Position numbers and translations under genes: made by a program | Part shown: piece after piece, positions 44,690 to 53,699 of the stretch | Layout: each line of letters starts with the position of its first letter | Position numbering within the stretch: position 1 is the first letter of the stretch | Notes under the pieces: generated by a model | Database searches by the model: none | Told to the model about the DNA's origin: nothing | The model's input: the letters and a program-made list of their open reading frames with translations, nothing else | NCBI GenBank assembly: GCA_963837155.1 | Contig: CAWIMB010000002.1 | Span: 1,612,001-1,676,000, forward strand | Reading direction: 5' to 3' | From: DASQHW01 sp963837155 | GTDB lineage: Bacteria > Actinomycetota > Acidimicrobiia > IMCC26256 > PALSA-610 | DNA: 64,000 nt

Positions 44690-45106
44690 TCACTCGCATC
44701 CGATGCCGTCGCCGTCGTAGTCGAGGCCATAGATGTCCGACCCGGTCACGTGCACCGGGCCTTCCGCGTAGGCGGGCCCATTGCCCGATCCGCCGGCGCA
44801 GTCCACATCCGAGGCCGGCGGGATGCACGGGTCGTAGCCCGGTGTGCAATCGGCCCGTCTTGGGGGAGTTACATCCAACGTCGGCATCGACCGTGTGCTC
44901 TCCGTCGTTGTCGTCGTCGGCGCGATGGTCGTCGTTGGCCGCGCCTTCCGTTTGTGCTTGACCGTGGACTTCGTCGTTTTCGACGGGCTGACGTCGTTCG
45001 CCGTCAGTGTGTCGGTTCCGCCGCATCCCGCCGCAAGTGCGGCGATCAGCAGCGCGGCGCCGATGCTCGAGAGCAACGATCGTGACCGAATCCAAGTCAT
45101 GCGCAT
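44690..45106 (-). CDS. Excalibur calcium-binding lipoprotein
   Basis: A 138-residue exported lipoprotein. Signal LLSSIGAALLIAALAAGCGG has a lipobox (LAAGC). A Lys/Thr-rich linker (SPSKTTKSTVKHKRKARPTT) follows. The C-terminal excalibur domain is DVDCAGGSGNGPAYAEGP then GLDYDGDGIGCE, with the DxDxDGxGCE calcium loop and paired cysteines. Excalibur domains occur on surface proteins and nucleases; here no enzyme domain is attached. It probably sits at the cell surface. Confidence 0.85.
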   Translation of the reverse strand: MRMTWIRSRSLLSSIGAALLIAALAAGCGGTDTLTANDVSPSKTTKSTVKHKRKARPTTTIAPTTTTTESTRSMPTLDVTPPRRADCTPGYDPCIPPASDVDCAGGSGNGPAYAEGPVHVTGSDIYGLDYDGDGIGCE

Positions 45107-45240
45107 TCATCGGCGTCACTGCTGCGGCTTGCAGTCCTCTTGTCGTTGCTAATCACAACGTTCGAACAACAGCTTCTCGGTGAGAACACGCAGGACGCGC
45201 GATAGCGTCGCTCACGGTCTCGTCGTACCGGGAGGTAGAC

Positions 45241-45795
45241 GTGCGGATGCTTCGTGTCCTTGCCGTGTTCTGTGTCGCGGCCTTCTTCGGCGACGGGGTC
45301 TTCGCCATCGGGGCGGCGGCGCAAGACAAACCACGACCTGACTTGCGCGTCAAGGGAGCGATCCGTTTCGTGTCAGGGGATGGTTACGACACGAAGGTTC
45401 GCCTCAACGTGAGATGTTTCGCAGGTGCGAACTGGCGTTGCCAAGAGGGTCTTGCTGATCATGCTCCAGCCGGTCTCCTTCACGTGAAGCAGAAACGAGC
45501 CAACGCCGAGTTCGAGTTTTCCGTCGCGCCGTACTGCGTCCAGGTCAATTCGCCGGGCGGTGAGGCCCGGGTCACGAGAATTGAAGGCCCGGTGATCACC
45601 CGCGGTGGGCCCGAGGTCGGCAACTGGATGCGCCTGTACATCGGCGATCGCTCGAAGGCGACGACGAGTCCCGACGTCGCGAACGTCGCCATCGTGCAGT
45701 TCGATCCCGACCCGCTGCCGGGTTTCTGTCCGGACCCTCTGCGCGGTTCGGGCGCAACGGTGTCGTCCGGCAACGTCAAGATCGTCGTTCCTTGA
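45241..45795 (+). CDS. Secreted protein of unknown function
   Basis: A 184-residue protein with a signal peptide (MLRVLAVFCVAAFFGDGVFA, cleavage near GAAAQ). The mature part has four cysteines (RCFAGANWRCQE, YCVQ, FCPDPLRG) and mostly beta-type sequence, suggesting a disulfide-bonded extracellular domain. No family is recognised. GGGAGG is 5 nt before GTG 45241; ATG 45247 is an alternative. The 134-nt gap on its left separates it from the divergent excalibur gene. Confidence 0.6.
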   Translation: MRMLRVLAVFCVAAFFGDGVFAIGAAAQDKPRPDLRVKGAIRFVSGDGYDTKVRLNVRCFAGANWRCQEGLADHAPAGLLHVKQKRANAEFEFSVAPYCVQVNSPGGEARVTRIEGPVITRGGPEVGNWMRLYIGDRSKATTSPDVANVAIVQFDPDPLPGFCPDPLRGSGATVSSGNVKIVVP

Positions 45796-45838
45796 CCGGA
45801 GAGTGCCCTCCAGGGGAACTCCTCGGTCAATGAAGGGT

Positions 45839-47008
45839 TTACTGGTCGGCGCGTAGGCCCAAGCGTTTCGCGATCACCTCGTTCATGATCTCGTCGGTGC
45901 CGCCGCCGATGCGCTGCAAGCGCGCGTCGCGGAACGCGCGCGGGATACCGGTCTCCTCGAGGTAGCCGGCGCCGCCCCAAATCTGCACGCACGTGTCGAC
46001 GACGCGGTTCTGCACTTGCGCGCAGTACTTCTTGCACATCGAGATCTCGACGACCGGATAGTTGCCGGTCATGACATCCCACGCGGTGTCGTACAACAGC
46101 GCGCGTGCTGCGGCAAGCTCGGTCGCCGCGTCGGCCAGTTTATGCGCGATCACCTGATGCTGAGCGATCGGCCGGCCGAACGTGCGGCGCTCGCGCGCGT
46201 ACGTGATCGTGTCGTCCAACGTCTGCGCCGCGTGACCGACCGACGCCGCCGCACCCGAGAGCCGCTCGTACTGCAGCTGCCACATCAATTCCGCGAAACC
46301 TCGACCCGGCTCCAAGCCGATCAGGTCGCCGGCAGGTACCGGCACGTCGTCGAGCGCGATCTCGGCGGTATCCGACGAGTGCATTCCGAGCTTCTCGAGT
46401 CGTCGCGAGACACGAACGCCCGGCAAGGACGTGTCGACGAGGAAAAGCGACACGCTGTGATGTCGGGAGGAGTCGGCGTCACTGTCGGTCTTGGCGACGA
46501 GCGTCAGGAAGTGGGCGCGCGTGCCGTTGGTGATGAACATCTTGCGGCCGTTGATGCGCCAGACGTCACCGTCACGCACCGCACGGGTACGGATCGACGC
46601 AACATCCGAGCCCGCGTCCGGTTCGGTGATCGCGATCGCACCGATCTTCGTTCCTGCAATCGCAGGGCGGAGCCAGCGCTCGCGCTGATCGTCGGTACCG
46701 AACTCGGCGAGCGCGGGCGTGGCCATGTCGGCCTGCACGCCGATCACCATCGGAATCGCGCCCGCACCACACCGCGCGAGCTCCTCGATGAACACGATGC
46801 CGGCGGCCAGATCGCCGCCGCTCCCGCCCCAGCGCGTCGGGTAGTGGAGGCCGAGGAACCCAAGCTCGCCGCATCGCCGGAACAGGCTGTCGGGGAACGA
46901 CCCGGCTCGCTCCCACTCGTCGATGTGGGGCCGCACCTCGCTGTTCACGAAGCGGCGAACGGTGGCGCGTAGCTCCTCGTGCTCGGGCGTGAAGATGGGA
47001 TGGCGCAT
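45839..47008 (-). CDS. Acyl-CoA dehydrogenase
   Basis: A 389-residue FAD flavoenzyme of fatty-acid or branched-chain acyl-CoA oxidation. Seen: HEELRATVRRFVNSEVRPHI, GELGFLGLHYPTRWGGSGGD, IAITEPDAGSDVASIRTRAV, RINGRKMFITNGTRAHFLTL, LGMHSSDTAEIALDDVPVPA, ERRTFGRPIAQHQVIAHKLA, QIWGGAGYLEETGIPRAFRD and RIGGGTDEIMNEVIAKRLGL. In this subfamily the catalytic Glu may be the one in GGGTDEIM or in the RxxEEIG-like region; substrate length is not readable. ATG 47008. A dispersed repeat lies between it and the divergent coiled-coil gene. Confidence 0.9.
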   Translation of the reverse strand: MRHPIFTPEHEELRATVRRFVNSEVRPHIDEWERAGSFPDSLFRRCGELGFLGLHYPTRWGGSGGDLAAGIVFIEELARCGAGAIPMVIGVQADMATPALAEFGTDDQRERWLRPAIAGTKIGAIAITEPDAGSDVASIRTRAVRDGDVWRINGRKMFITNGTRAHFLTLVAKTDSDADSSRHHSVSLFLVDTSLPGVRVSRRLEKLGMHSSDTAEIALDDVPVPAGDLIGLEPGRGFAELMWQLQYERLSGAAASVGHAAQTLDDTITYARERRTFGRPIAQHQVIAHKLADAATELAAARALLYDTAWDVMTGNYPVVEISMCKKYCAQVQNRVVDTCVQIWGGAGYLEETGIPRAFRDARLQRIGGGTDEIMNEVIAKRLGLRADQ

Positions 47009-47067
47009 AGCAGTTGATAACGGTGCCACACCGGCCGAGACGCCGTAGACTCCCTCGTCCCATGGAA

Positions 47068-47113
47068 GACGACAGCGCAGCGACCGGAGGGGAGCGAAGC
47101 GTGGAGTCGACCC
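47068..47113 (+). repeat. Dispersed 46-bp element, copy 2
   Basis: It matches the element at 7547-7592 in 44 of 46 bases. It starts 6 nt after an ATG at 47062, and its open frame (EDDSAATGGERSVESTP) runs from that ATG to a TAG just before the next gene. TAGACT at 47046-47051 could be the promoter. A short leader peptide upstream of the coiled-coil gene is possible. Confidence 0.8.
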
Positions 47114-47120
47114 CGTAGCT

Positions 47121-47432
47121 ATGGCCAAGTCCCTGCTCGAGCGCCGTCTCATCGACGTGAGCGATCGGCTCAAGCGCCTCCGCGCCGAATACTCGGTCGC
47201 CGAGGAGCAGTGCGCGTTCCTCACGGCCGAAGCGGAGGACGCGCGCTTGCGTTCGCTCGTTTCGGAGACGCCGCTTGCCGAGGCCGAGGCTCATGAGATG
47301 CGTCGCCACGCCGACGCCCAGACGCGCCAGCGTGACGCGTTGCGGCGATCGATCGTAGAGCTCGAACGGGAACAGGACGCATTGCTCGACCGCATGGCCA
47401 ACGAACTCCCGACCCCTCGTCTTCACTCCTGA
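47121..47432 (+). CDS. Coiled-coil protein upstream of pdtaR
   Basis: A 103-residue, highly charged, almost wholly helical protein (LLERRLIDVSDRLKRLRAEY, TRQRDALRRSIVELEREQDA), probably a dimeric coiled coil. No enzyme motif. It starts 8 nt after the TAG of a repeat-encoded short frame and ends 16 nt before the PdtaR regulator, so the two are likely co-expressed. Comparable short coiled-coil genes sit beside this regulator in other actinobacteria. Possible adaptor for the ANTAR regulator; inference. Confidence 0.65.
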   Translation: MAKSLLERRLIDVSDRLKRLRAEYSVAEEQCAFLTAEAEDARLRSLVSETPLAEAEAHEMRRHADAQTRQRDALRRSIVELEREQDALLDRMANELPTPRLHS

Positions 47433-47448
47433 TGCTGAGAGAAGGTTC

Positions 47449-48030
47449 GTGACCAAACCCGTGCGCGTCGTGATCGCGGAAGACGAGGCGATTATCCGTC
47501 TCGATCTGAAGGAGATCCTCGAGGAAGAGGGCTATGACGTCGTGGGCGAGACCGGTCGCGGCGACCAGGCGATCGAGCTTGTGCGTGGGCTGAATCCTGA
47601 GCTTGCGATCCTCGACATCAAGATGCCGGGCATGGACGGCCTCACTGCGGCGCGCACGATCGCAGGCGAACGTCTCGCGGCCGTGTTGATCCTCACGGCG
47701 TTCTCTCAGCACGACCTCGTCGAGCAGGCGCGCGACGCGGGCGCGCTCGCCTACCTGGTGAAGCCGTTTCAAAAAAGCGATCTCCTGCCGGCGATCGAGA
47801 TGGCGCTGGGTCGCTTCGAACAGATCGTCGCGCTCGAGAACGAGAACGCCGACCTCGCCGAACGGCTCGAAGCGCGCAAGACGATCGATCGCGCGAAGGG
47901 CCGGTTGATGGACGAGCACGGCATGTCGGAAGCCGGCTCGTGGCGGTTCCTTCAAAAGAAGGCGATGGACACGCGGCGCAAGATCCACGACGTCGCCAAG
48001 GACGTCATCACCGGCGCCCTCACCCCGTAG
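47449..48030 (+). CDS. pdtaR: ANTAR-domain response regulator (PdtaR-like)
   Basis: A 193-residue two-domain regulator. Receiver: VIAEDEAIIRLDLKEILEEE, phospho-Asp56 in LDIKMPGMDG, then VKPFQKSDL. The C-terminal ANTAR domain (RKTIDRAKGRLMDEHGMSEA, SWRFLQKKAMDTRRKIHDVA) binds paired RNA hairpins and acts as an antiterminator. The cognate kinase (PdtaS) is not next to it. A strong hairpin follows the stop. Confidence 0.93.
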   Translation: MTKPVRVVIAEDEAIIRLDLKEILEEEGYDVVGETGRGDQAIELVRGLNPELAILDIKMPGMDGLTAARTIAGERLAAVLILTAFSQHDLVEQARDAGALAYLVKPFQKSDLLPAIEMALGRFEQIVALENENADLAERLEARKTIDRAKGRLMDEHGMSEAGSWRFLQKKAMDTRRKIHDVAKDVITGALTP

Positions 48031-48036
48031 CCCAGC

Positions 48037-48085
48037 GAACATGCGTGGCGAATACGGCTGTCAGCCGAGTGCGCCACGCATGTTC
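48037..48085. terminator. Hairpin between pdtaR and the MBL pseudogene
   Basis: Outer arms GAACATGCGTGGCG and CGCCACGCATGTTC, 14 bp, pair perfectly. An inner CGGCT/AGCCG stem sits in the loop. It begins 6 nt after the pdtaR stop and ends at the stop of the convergent pseudogene, so it works for both strands. Confidence 0.8.
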
Positions 48086-48405
48086 AGACCTGGAAGCGGT
48101 AGGCGTCGCCGTCGCGGACGTGTCCGGGCGAATGCCTGCAACTCCTGGAAGAAGGGCTGCGTGCGGGGCTTGTCGTTGCCGAGGCAGGTGTCGACGACGA
48201 TTTGCCGGCCTTTGGACTCGACGACCAGGGCCTGGATCCGCAACAAGAGGTTGCCGGCGTCGTCGATGAAGTGCGGCCGCAACCACTCGATCCCAAGCAC
48301 CGAATCCGAGGTCGCCTCGGGAATGAGCATCGGGCCCGGAACCGCCCCGTCATCCAGCTCGGCCACGCTCGTGACCGTCACGTCCCCGACCTTCCACTGC
48401 AGCAT
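48084..48405 (-). pseudogene. Metallo-beta-lactamase-fold hydrolase remnant with internal deletion
   Basis: The first roughly 85 codons (MLQWKVGDVTVTSVAELDDG, LRPHFIDDAGNLLLRIQALV, VVDTCLGNDKPRT) match the N-terminus of MBL-fold hydrolases of about 280 residues. The next residues should lead to the THxHxDH zinc motif, but instead the sequence jumps, near 48125, to VRDGDAYRFQV and a stop. That is the typical last segment of this family, in another frame. All zinc-binding and catalytic residues are missing. This is a real internal deletion of roughly 190 codons plus a frameshift, not a base error. Confidence 0.7.
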
Positions 48406-48452
48406 CTCGCACCCCCGAGCGACACCCGGAAATGTCGCGCGCCCGTCATACC

Positions 48453-51104
48453 ATGGAACCGATGCCGAAGCTCCTCCTGCTCGATGGCCACTCGCTCGCA
48501 TACCGAGCGTTCTACGCGCTTCCCACCGACCTCGCCACGAAAGACGGCACTGTCACGAATGCTGTCTACGGCTTCACGTCGATGCTCACCAAGGTGATCG
48601 CCGACGAGCAGCCCGACTACATCGCGGTCGCGTTCGACGCGCCCGGCGGCAGCACGTATCGCTACGACCTCGACGCCGAGTACAAGGCCAATCGCAAGGA
48701 GACGCCCGACCTCTTCCGGAGCCAGCTGCCGCTGATCCACGAGGTGCTCGAGGCGCTCGACATCACGCAGCTCGAGATCAAGGGCGTCGAGGCCGACGAC
48801 GTGATCGCCACGCTCACTACCCAGGCGGCCGACGAGGGCATCGACGTCGTGATCGTCACCGGCGACCGCGACTCGTATCAGCTCGTGCGCGATCCCCACG
48901 TCAGGGTGCTGTACAACAAGCGGGGTGTCTCGGAGTACGCGCTCTACGACGAAGCGGGCATCGCCGAGCGGTGCCTCGGCGTCACGCCTGCGCAATACCT
49001 CGACTACGCATCACTGCGCGGCGACACCAGCGACAACCTGCCCGGCGTCCCGGGTATCGGCGAGAAGACGGCCGCCAAGCTGATCACGACGTACGGGAAC
49101 CTCGAAGGCATATACGAGCACCTCGACGAGTTGCCGCCCAAGCAGCGTACGAATCTCGCCGATGCAAAGGACCGCGTTTTCAAGAACCGGGAGATGTCGC
49201 GGCTCGCCTGCGACGTCGAGCTCGACGGGATCACCCCCACCGATCTGCACCAGGGCGCGTTCGACCGCGAGCGCATGCGCGTGTTGTTCAACCAACTCGA
49301 GTTCCGCACGTTGCTCCCGCGGATGCTCGATGCGGTCGGCGACGTCGCCGAGACGCCCGAAGCCGAGACGCTCGAGGTCGACGTCAGGATCGCACGTGAC
49401 GCCACGACCGGGGCCGAGGCGTTGCGCGGCGCCGCGAACGGTGAGCGGGTCGCGATCGAGCCGCGCTGGGAAGGCCGGACGATCAACGGTCTCGCGGTGT
49501 CGACGGGCGAGGACGCGGTCTACATCGCAGGCGACCTCCTCGCGGATCCGATCGTACGCGACGCGCTCACGGCGTTGACCGGCGCCGACAGCCCGCCGCT
49601 CGTCGTGCACCGCGCCAAGGAGCTGATCCACGGTCTGCACCAAGAGCTGTATTCGCTCGACCTCGACACCGCGGTGATGGCGTATCTGCTCGATCCCGGC
49701 GAGGGGAAGTATCAGCTCGAGGATCTCGCGCTGCGCTATCTCTCGCTCGAGCTCACCTCTCCCGATCAACAGGTTGGCACGCTCGACTTCGACGGCGAGG
49801 GCGGCGCGCACGAGACCGGACGCCGGGTCGCGGTGCTCATCCGGCTCGCCGACACACTCACGGACGCGCTGAAGGCGCGCGATCTCGTCGACCTCTACGA
49901 GCGCATCGAGCGACCGCTGATCCCCGTACTCGCGCACATGGAGGAAGCCGGTGTCCGCATCGACGTTGGCTTCCTTGGTGAGCTCGGCAAGGAGCTCGGC
50001 GACGAGTGCCGGAGGCTCGAGGCCGAGATTCACGCGCAAGCGGGCGAGACCTTCAACGTGAACTCCACGCCGCAGCTCCGCCATTTGTTGTTCGACAAGC
50101 TCGGCCTCACGCCGGTGAAGAAGACCAAGACCGGCGCGTCGACCGACGCCGACTCGCTGCAGAAGATGGCGGAAGAGCACCCGATCATCGAGGCGCTGCT
50201 CCGCTACCGCGAAGTCGAGAAGCTGCGCGGCACTTACGCCGACGCGCTGCCGCCGCTCGTGCAAGCCGACGGCCGCATCCACGCGACCTTCAACCAGATC
50301 GCCACCACCACCGGACGGATCTCGTCGGAGGCGCCCAACCTGCAGAACGTGCCGGTGCGCACGTCGAGTGGCCGCGAGCTGCGCCGGGCGTTCATCGCGG
50401 ACGACGGCTGCGGGCTCCTCACCGCCGACTACTCGCAGATCGAGCTCCGCGTCCTGGCCCACCTCGCCGACGATCCCGGGCTCATCGAGGCGTTCGAGCG
50501 CGGCGCCGATATCCACACCACAACCGCGGCGCGCGTCTTCGGAGTGGCGGACGAGAAGAAGGTGGACGACTTCCAGCGGCGCTTCGCGAAGGTCGTCAAC
50601 TACGGCCTCGCGTACGGCATGGAGGCCTACGGGCTCGCCCAGCGGCTCGACATCGCGACCGAGCAGGCCCGCGAGATTCTCGACGCGTACTTCGCTGCGT
50701 TCCCGAACATCGCTGCGTACATGAGCGAGACGGTGCGCGAGGCGCGGGCGACTGGCTACACCACCACGCTGTTCGGCCGGCGCCGGCAGCTGCCCGAGCT
50801 GTCCTCCGACAACTTCCGGATCCGGCAGATGGGCGAGCGCATGGCGCAGAACGCGCCCGTCCAGGGGAGCGCGGCCGACATCTTCAAGCTCGCGATGATC
50901 GACCTCGATCGGGCATTGCACGAAGGCGCGTTCCGCAGCCGCATGATCCTCACGGTCCACGACGAGCTGGTGCTCGAGGTCCCGCTCGACGAGCGGGAGC
51001 GCGTCGAACCCGTCGTGCGCGACGTCATCGAGCACGTCACCGAGCTCCGGGTGCCGCTCGTCGTCGACATGGGCTTCGGCCAAACCTGGGCCACCGCCAA
51101 ATAG
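48453..51104 (+). CDS. polA: DNA polymerase I
   Basis: An 883-residue repair and Okazaki-processing polymerase. The N-terminal 5' nuclease (LLLLDGHSLAYRAFYALPTD, VIVTGDRDSYQLVRD, YASLRGDTSDNLPGVPGIGE) has its acidic metal ligands. The middle proofreading-like domain begins GERVAIEPRWEG and lacks the DxE exonuclease motif, as in other actinobacteria, so it is probably inactive. Polymerase motifs: TTGRISSEAPNLQNVPVRT, motif A LLTADYSQIELRVLAHLADD near residue 660, motif B RFAKVVNYGLAYGMEAYGLA, motif C LTVHDELVLEVP near 836. Starts ATG 48432, 48453 and 48462 are all in frame; 48453 was chosen from the family start. Confidence 0.95.
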   Translation: MEPMPKLLLLDGHSLAYRAFYALPTDLATKDGTVTNAVYGFTSMLTKVIADEQPDYIAVAFDAPGGSTYRYDLDAEYKANRKETPDLFRSQLPLIHEVLEALDITQLEIKGVEADDVIATLTTQAADEGIDVVIVTGDRDSYQLVRDPHVRVLYNKRGVSEYALYDEAGIAERCLGVTPAQYLDYASLRGDTSDNLPGVPGIGEKTAAKLITTYGNLEGIYEHLDELPPKQRTNLADAKDRVFKNREMSRLACDVELDGITPTDLHQGAFDRERMRVLFNQLEFRTLLPRMLDAVGDVAETPEAETLEVDVRIARDATTGAEALRGAANGERVAIEPRWEGRTINGLAVSTGEDAVYIAGDLLADPIVRDALTALTGADSPPLVVHRAKELIHGLHQELYSLDLDTAVMAYLLDPGEGKYQLEDLALRYLSLELTSPDQQVGTLDFDGEGGAHETGRRVAVLIRLADTLTDALKARDLVDLYERIERPLIPVLAHMEEAGVRIDVGFLGELGKELGDECRRLEAEIHAQAGETFNVNSTPQLRHLLFDKLGLTPVKKTKTGASTDADSLQKMAEEHPIIEALLRYREVEKLRGTYADALPPLVQADGRIHATFNQIATTTGRISSEAPNLQNVPVRTSSGRELRRAFIADDGCGLLTADYSQIELRVLAHLADDPGLIEAFERGADIHTTTAARVFGVADEKKVDDFQRRFAKVVNYGLAYGMEAYGLAQRLDIATEQAREILDAYFAAFPNIAAYMSETVREARATGYTTTLFGRRRQLPELSSDNFRIRQMGERMAQNAPVQGSAADIFKLAMIDLDRALHEGAFRSRMILTVHDELVLEVPLDERERVEPVVRDVIEHVTELRVPLVVDMGFGQTWATAK

Positions 51105-51109
51105 ATGTT

Positions 51110-51838
51110 GTGAACGGTCCGCCGGATGGTCTCTGGTTCAACGAGATCGCGTCGTTTCTCGGGCCCGCATATCTCCGCAACGCGTTCACGATGGGGACCG
51201 TGCAGGAGGTCGACTTCCTCGTCGACGCACTCGACATACGCCCCGGCATGCGTGTCCTCGATGCTGGATGTGGGCCCGGGCGTCATGCACTCGAGCTTGC
51301 ACGCCAGGGCTTCGACGTCGTCGGGGTCGACACCTCGCCGGAGTTCCTCACGCTCGCTCGGGCCGCGTCCGACGGTCTGCGGGCGGAGTTCCGAGAGATC
51401 GACGTGCGCGAGCTCCCGTTCGAGCGCGAGTTCGACGCGGTGATCTGCCTCTGCCAGGGCGGCTTCGGCCTCCTGGGCGGCGGTGACGGCGAGCTCGCGG
51501 TCGTCGGGCACTTCGCCCGCGCTCTGCGCCCCGGTGGTCGCCTTGCTCTGAGCGCGTTCTCGGCGTACTTCGTCGTGCGTCATCTCGACGCGGGAGAGAC
51601 GTTCGACGCCGAGACCGGCGTCAATCACGAATCGAGCGTCGTCCGGGACGGCGAACGCAAGGAGCGGCTCTTCGATCTGTGGACCACCTGCTACACGCCG
51701 CGGGAGCTGCGGCTGCTCGCGGAACGCGCGGGCTTCGTCGTCGATGCGGTGTTCGGCGTGCGTCCCGGCCGCTATGCGCGCGAGCGCCCGTCGATCGACC
51801 TGCCGGAGCACCTGTTGCTGGCGCACATTCCGGTGTAG
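51110..51838 (+). CDS. SAM-dependent methyltransferase
   Basis: A 242-residue class I methyltransferase. The SAM motif is GMRVLDAGCGPGRHALELAR, the acidic residue after strand 2 is in VVGVDTSPEFLTLARAA, and motif IV is FDAVICLCQGGFGLLGG. The C-terminal strands (TCYTPRELRLLAERAGFVVD, VFGVRPGRYARERPSI) complete the fold. GTG 51110 lies 5 nt after the polA stop, so it is probably co-transcribed with polA. The substrate cannot be read; the family includes small-molecule and RNA methylases. Confidence 0.82.
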   Translation: MNGPPDGLWFNEIASFLGPAYLRNAFTMGTVQEVDFLVDALDIRPGMRVLDAGCGPGRHALELARQGFDVVGVDTSPEFLTLARAASDGLRAEFREIDVRELPFEREFDAVICLCQGGFGLLGGGDGELAVVGHFARALRPGGRLALSAFSAYFVVRHLDAGETFDAETGVNHESSVVRDGERKERLFDLWTTCYTPRELRLLAERAGFVVDAVFGVRPGRYARERPSIDLPEHLLLAHIPV

Positions 51839-51958
51839 CTGGGGTTTCGCCAACCCCGACCGGCCTGTACCCTTGGCACGCCGCTCCACCGGAGCGGCGA
51901 TGTCCGCGCGCGGCGATCGCTCCGCACACCCTTTCCGAGAACCAAAGCAGGCTACGAA

Positions 51959-53437
51959 GTGTTGGACCAGGAACCGGACGCGACCGCGCAGTCCACTGCA
52001 GCGGCCGCCGAGACCGCCGCCTCCTCCCCGGAAGCGGGTGGGGACGCCGAAGCGGCGGAAGACCCTGAAGGTGAGACGAGCATCGTCGTCGATGACCTCG
52101 ACGGCATGTCGCTCGAGGATGCCATCGACGCAACGATCGTCGCCTTCGACGACGGCGATCTCGTGCACGGCCAAGTCGTGAAGATCGACTCCGACGAGGT
52201 CTTGCTCGATATCGGATACAAGTCCGAGGGCGTCATCCCGAGCAAGGAGCTGTCGATCCGCAACGACGTCGACCCGCACGAGGTCGTGACGTTGGGTGAA
52301 GAGCTCGAAGCACTCGTCCTCCAGAAGGAGGACAAAGACGGTCGCCTGATCCTTTCGAAGAAGCGTGCGCAGTACGAGCGCGCGTGGGGCACGATCGAGC
52401 AGAAGAAGGAGAACGACGAAGTCGTCTCCGGGCCCGTCATCGAGGTCGTCAAGGGCGGTCTGATCATCGACATCGGCCTGCGCGGATTCCTGCCGGCCTC
52501 GCTCGTCGACCTGCGCCGCGTCCGCGACCTGCACCCGTATGTGGGCCGCGTGCTCGACTGCAAGATCATCGAGCTCGACAAGAACCGCAACAACGTCGTG
52601 CTCTCCCGGCGGGCCTATCTCGAGGAAACCCAGCGCGAACAGCGCGACGAGTTCCTCACCAACCTCAAGCCCGGCGAAGTCCGCAAGGGTGTGGTCTCGT
52701 CGGTCGTCAACTTCGGCGCCTTCGTCGACCTCGGCGGCATGGACGGCCTGGTCCACGTGTCCGAGCTGTCGTGGAAGCACGTCGACCACCCGTCGTCGGT
52801 GGTCCAGGTGGGCGACGAGGTCACCGTGCAAGTGCTCGACGTCGACCTCTCACGAGAGCGCATCTCGCTGTCGTTGAAGGCGACGCAACAGGATCCGTGG
52901 CAGGAGTTCGCGACCAGCCACCAGGTCGGCGAGCTCGTGTACGGCCGCGTCACCAAGCTCGTGCCGTTCGGCGCGTTCGTGCAGGTCGGCGAAGGCATCG
53001 AGGGTCTCGTGCACATTTCCGAGATGGCCGCGCACCACGTCGAGGCCCCGGAGCAGGTCGTGACTCCCGGCGAAGAGCTGTGGGTGAAGATCATCGACAT
53101 CGACCTCGAACGGCGGCGCATCTCGCTGTCGATCAAGCAGGCCGCCGAAGGCGGCGAGGTCGCGGCCGAGTACCGCGAGTTCTACGGCGAGCACGCCTAC
53201 GACGAGCAGGGCAACTACATCGGGCCCGACTACTCCGACGGCGAGGGGCCGCCTGCGGCTCCCGAGGGCATCGCCGCGCCCGAAGCCGTTGGCGGCGCGC
53301 CCGAAGCCGAGGTCTCTGTCGACGAGGGCGCGGTCGACGCCGCCGAGGCTGCGGTCGACGCTGCCGACGCGGCGCCGCCGACGATCGACGCGCCGGACCC
53401 CGCGCCCGAAGCGGCAGCCGAGCCACCCGCAGAATGA
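51959..53437 (+). CDS. rpsA: 30S ribosomal protein S1
   Basis: A 492-residue RNA-binding protein with an acidic N-terminal tail (Ala/Glu/Asp-rich, 50 residues) and four S1 domains: GDLVHGQVVKIDSDEVLLDI, GPVIEVVKGGLIIDIGLRGF, GEVRKGVVSSVVNFGAFVDL and GELVYGRVTKLVPFGAFVQV. Each ends in KxxxxSLxxxA-like endings such as SRERISLSLKATQQDPW. The last 100 residues are an Ala/Pro/Glu/Asp-rich tail, common in actinobacterial S1 proteins. GTG 51959. A TACCCT hexamer about 90 nt upstream may be its promoter. Confidence 0.95.
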   Translation: MLDQEPDATAQSTAAAAETAASSPEAGGDAEAAEDPEGETSIVVDDLDGMSLEDAIDATIVAFDDGDLVHGQVVKIDSDEVLLDIGYKSEGVIPSKELSIRNDVDPHEVVTLGEELEALVLQKEDKDGRLILSKKRAQYERAWGTIEQKKENDEVVSGPVIEVVKGGLIIDIGLRGFLPASLVDLRRVRDLHPYVGRVLDCKIIELDKNRNNVVLSRRAYLEETQREQRDEFLTNLKPGEVRKGVVSSVVNFGAFVDLGGMDGLVHVSELSWKHVDHPSSVVQVGDEVTVQVLDVDLSRERISLSLKATQQDPWQEFATSHQVGELVYGRVTKLVPFGAFVQVGEGIEGLVHISEMAAHHVEAPEQVVTPGEELWVKIIDIDLERRRISLSIKQAAEGGEVAAEYREFYGEHAYDEQGNYIGPDYSDGEGPPAAPEGIAAPEAVGGAPEAEVSVDEGAVDAAEAAVDAADAAPPTIDAPDPAPEAAAEPPAE

Positions 53438-53611
53438 CGTTTCGCGCATAGGCCGATCGGCACTTTCGTTGGCCGCAGCGCTGTGACTCATGTGGTTCGT
53501 GTGGTCAACGTCGCCTCGTGTACAGCCGTTTTTGTGACGGATCGCGCGCTGCGTTAGCTTTTCCAGCCTTTGGCGTATACGGACCGCGTTCTGCCTCTTG
53601 TCCTGAATAGC

Positions 53612-53699
53612 GGAGATCAGGCAGACTGTGACCTCCTGGAAAGCGCTCCTAGGGATGGGAGACAGACCAGGGACAGGTCTGTCGCAGAAGGACTCTGCG
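53612..53699 (+). promoter_or_regulatory. Structured leader upstream of cpaB, tandem hairpins with GGA loops
   Basis: The 320-nt gap 53438-53757 has no gene. In its second half lie consecutive hairpins: GGAG/CTCC (53612-53636); CTCC-TAGGGATG-GGAG (53646-53661); GACAGACC-AGGGACA-GGTCTGTC (53661-53683, 8 bp perfect); and CGCAG-AAGGACT-CTGCG (53683-53699). Three loops display AGGGA or AAGGA. This resembles tandem CsrA/RsmA sites, or an unclassified RNA switch, controlling the tad operon. The first half of the gap probably holds the promoter. Confidence 0.45.

Noticed and set aside
47062..47118. Alternative start of the coiled-coil gene at ATG 47062
   Set aside because: That frame ends at TAG before 47121. 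It is a separate 18-codon frame encoded by the repeat.
49011..51083. A 690-codon open frame antisense to polA
   Set aside because: Low-complexity Val/Glu/Arg composition and perfect overlap with a conserved gene; a high-GC shadow frame.
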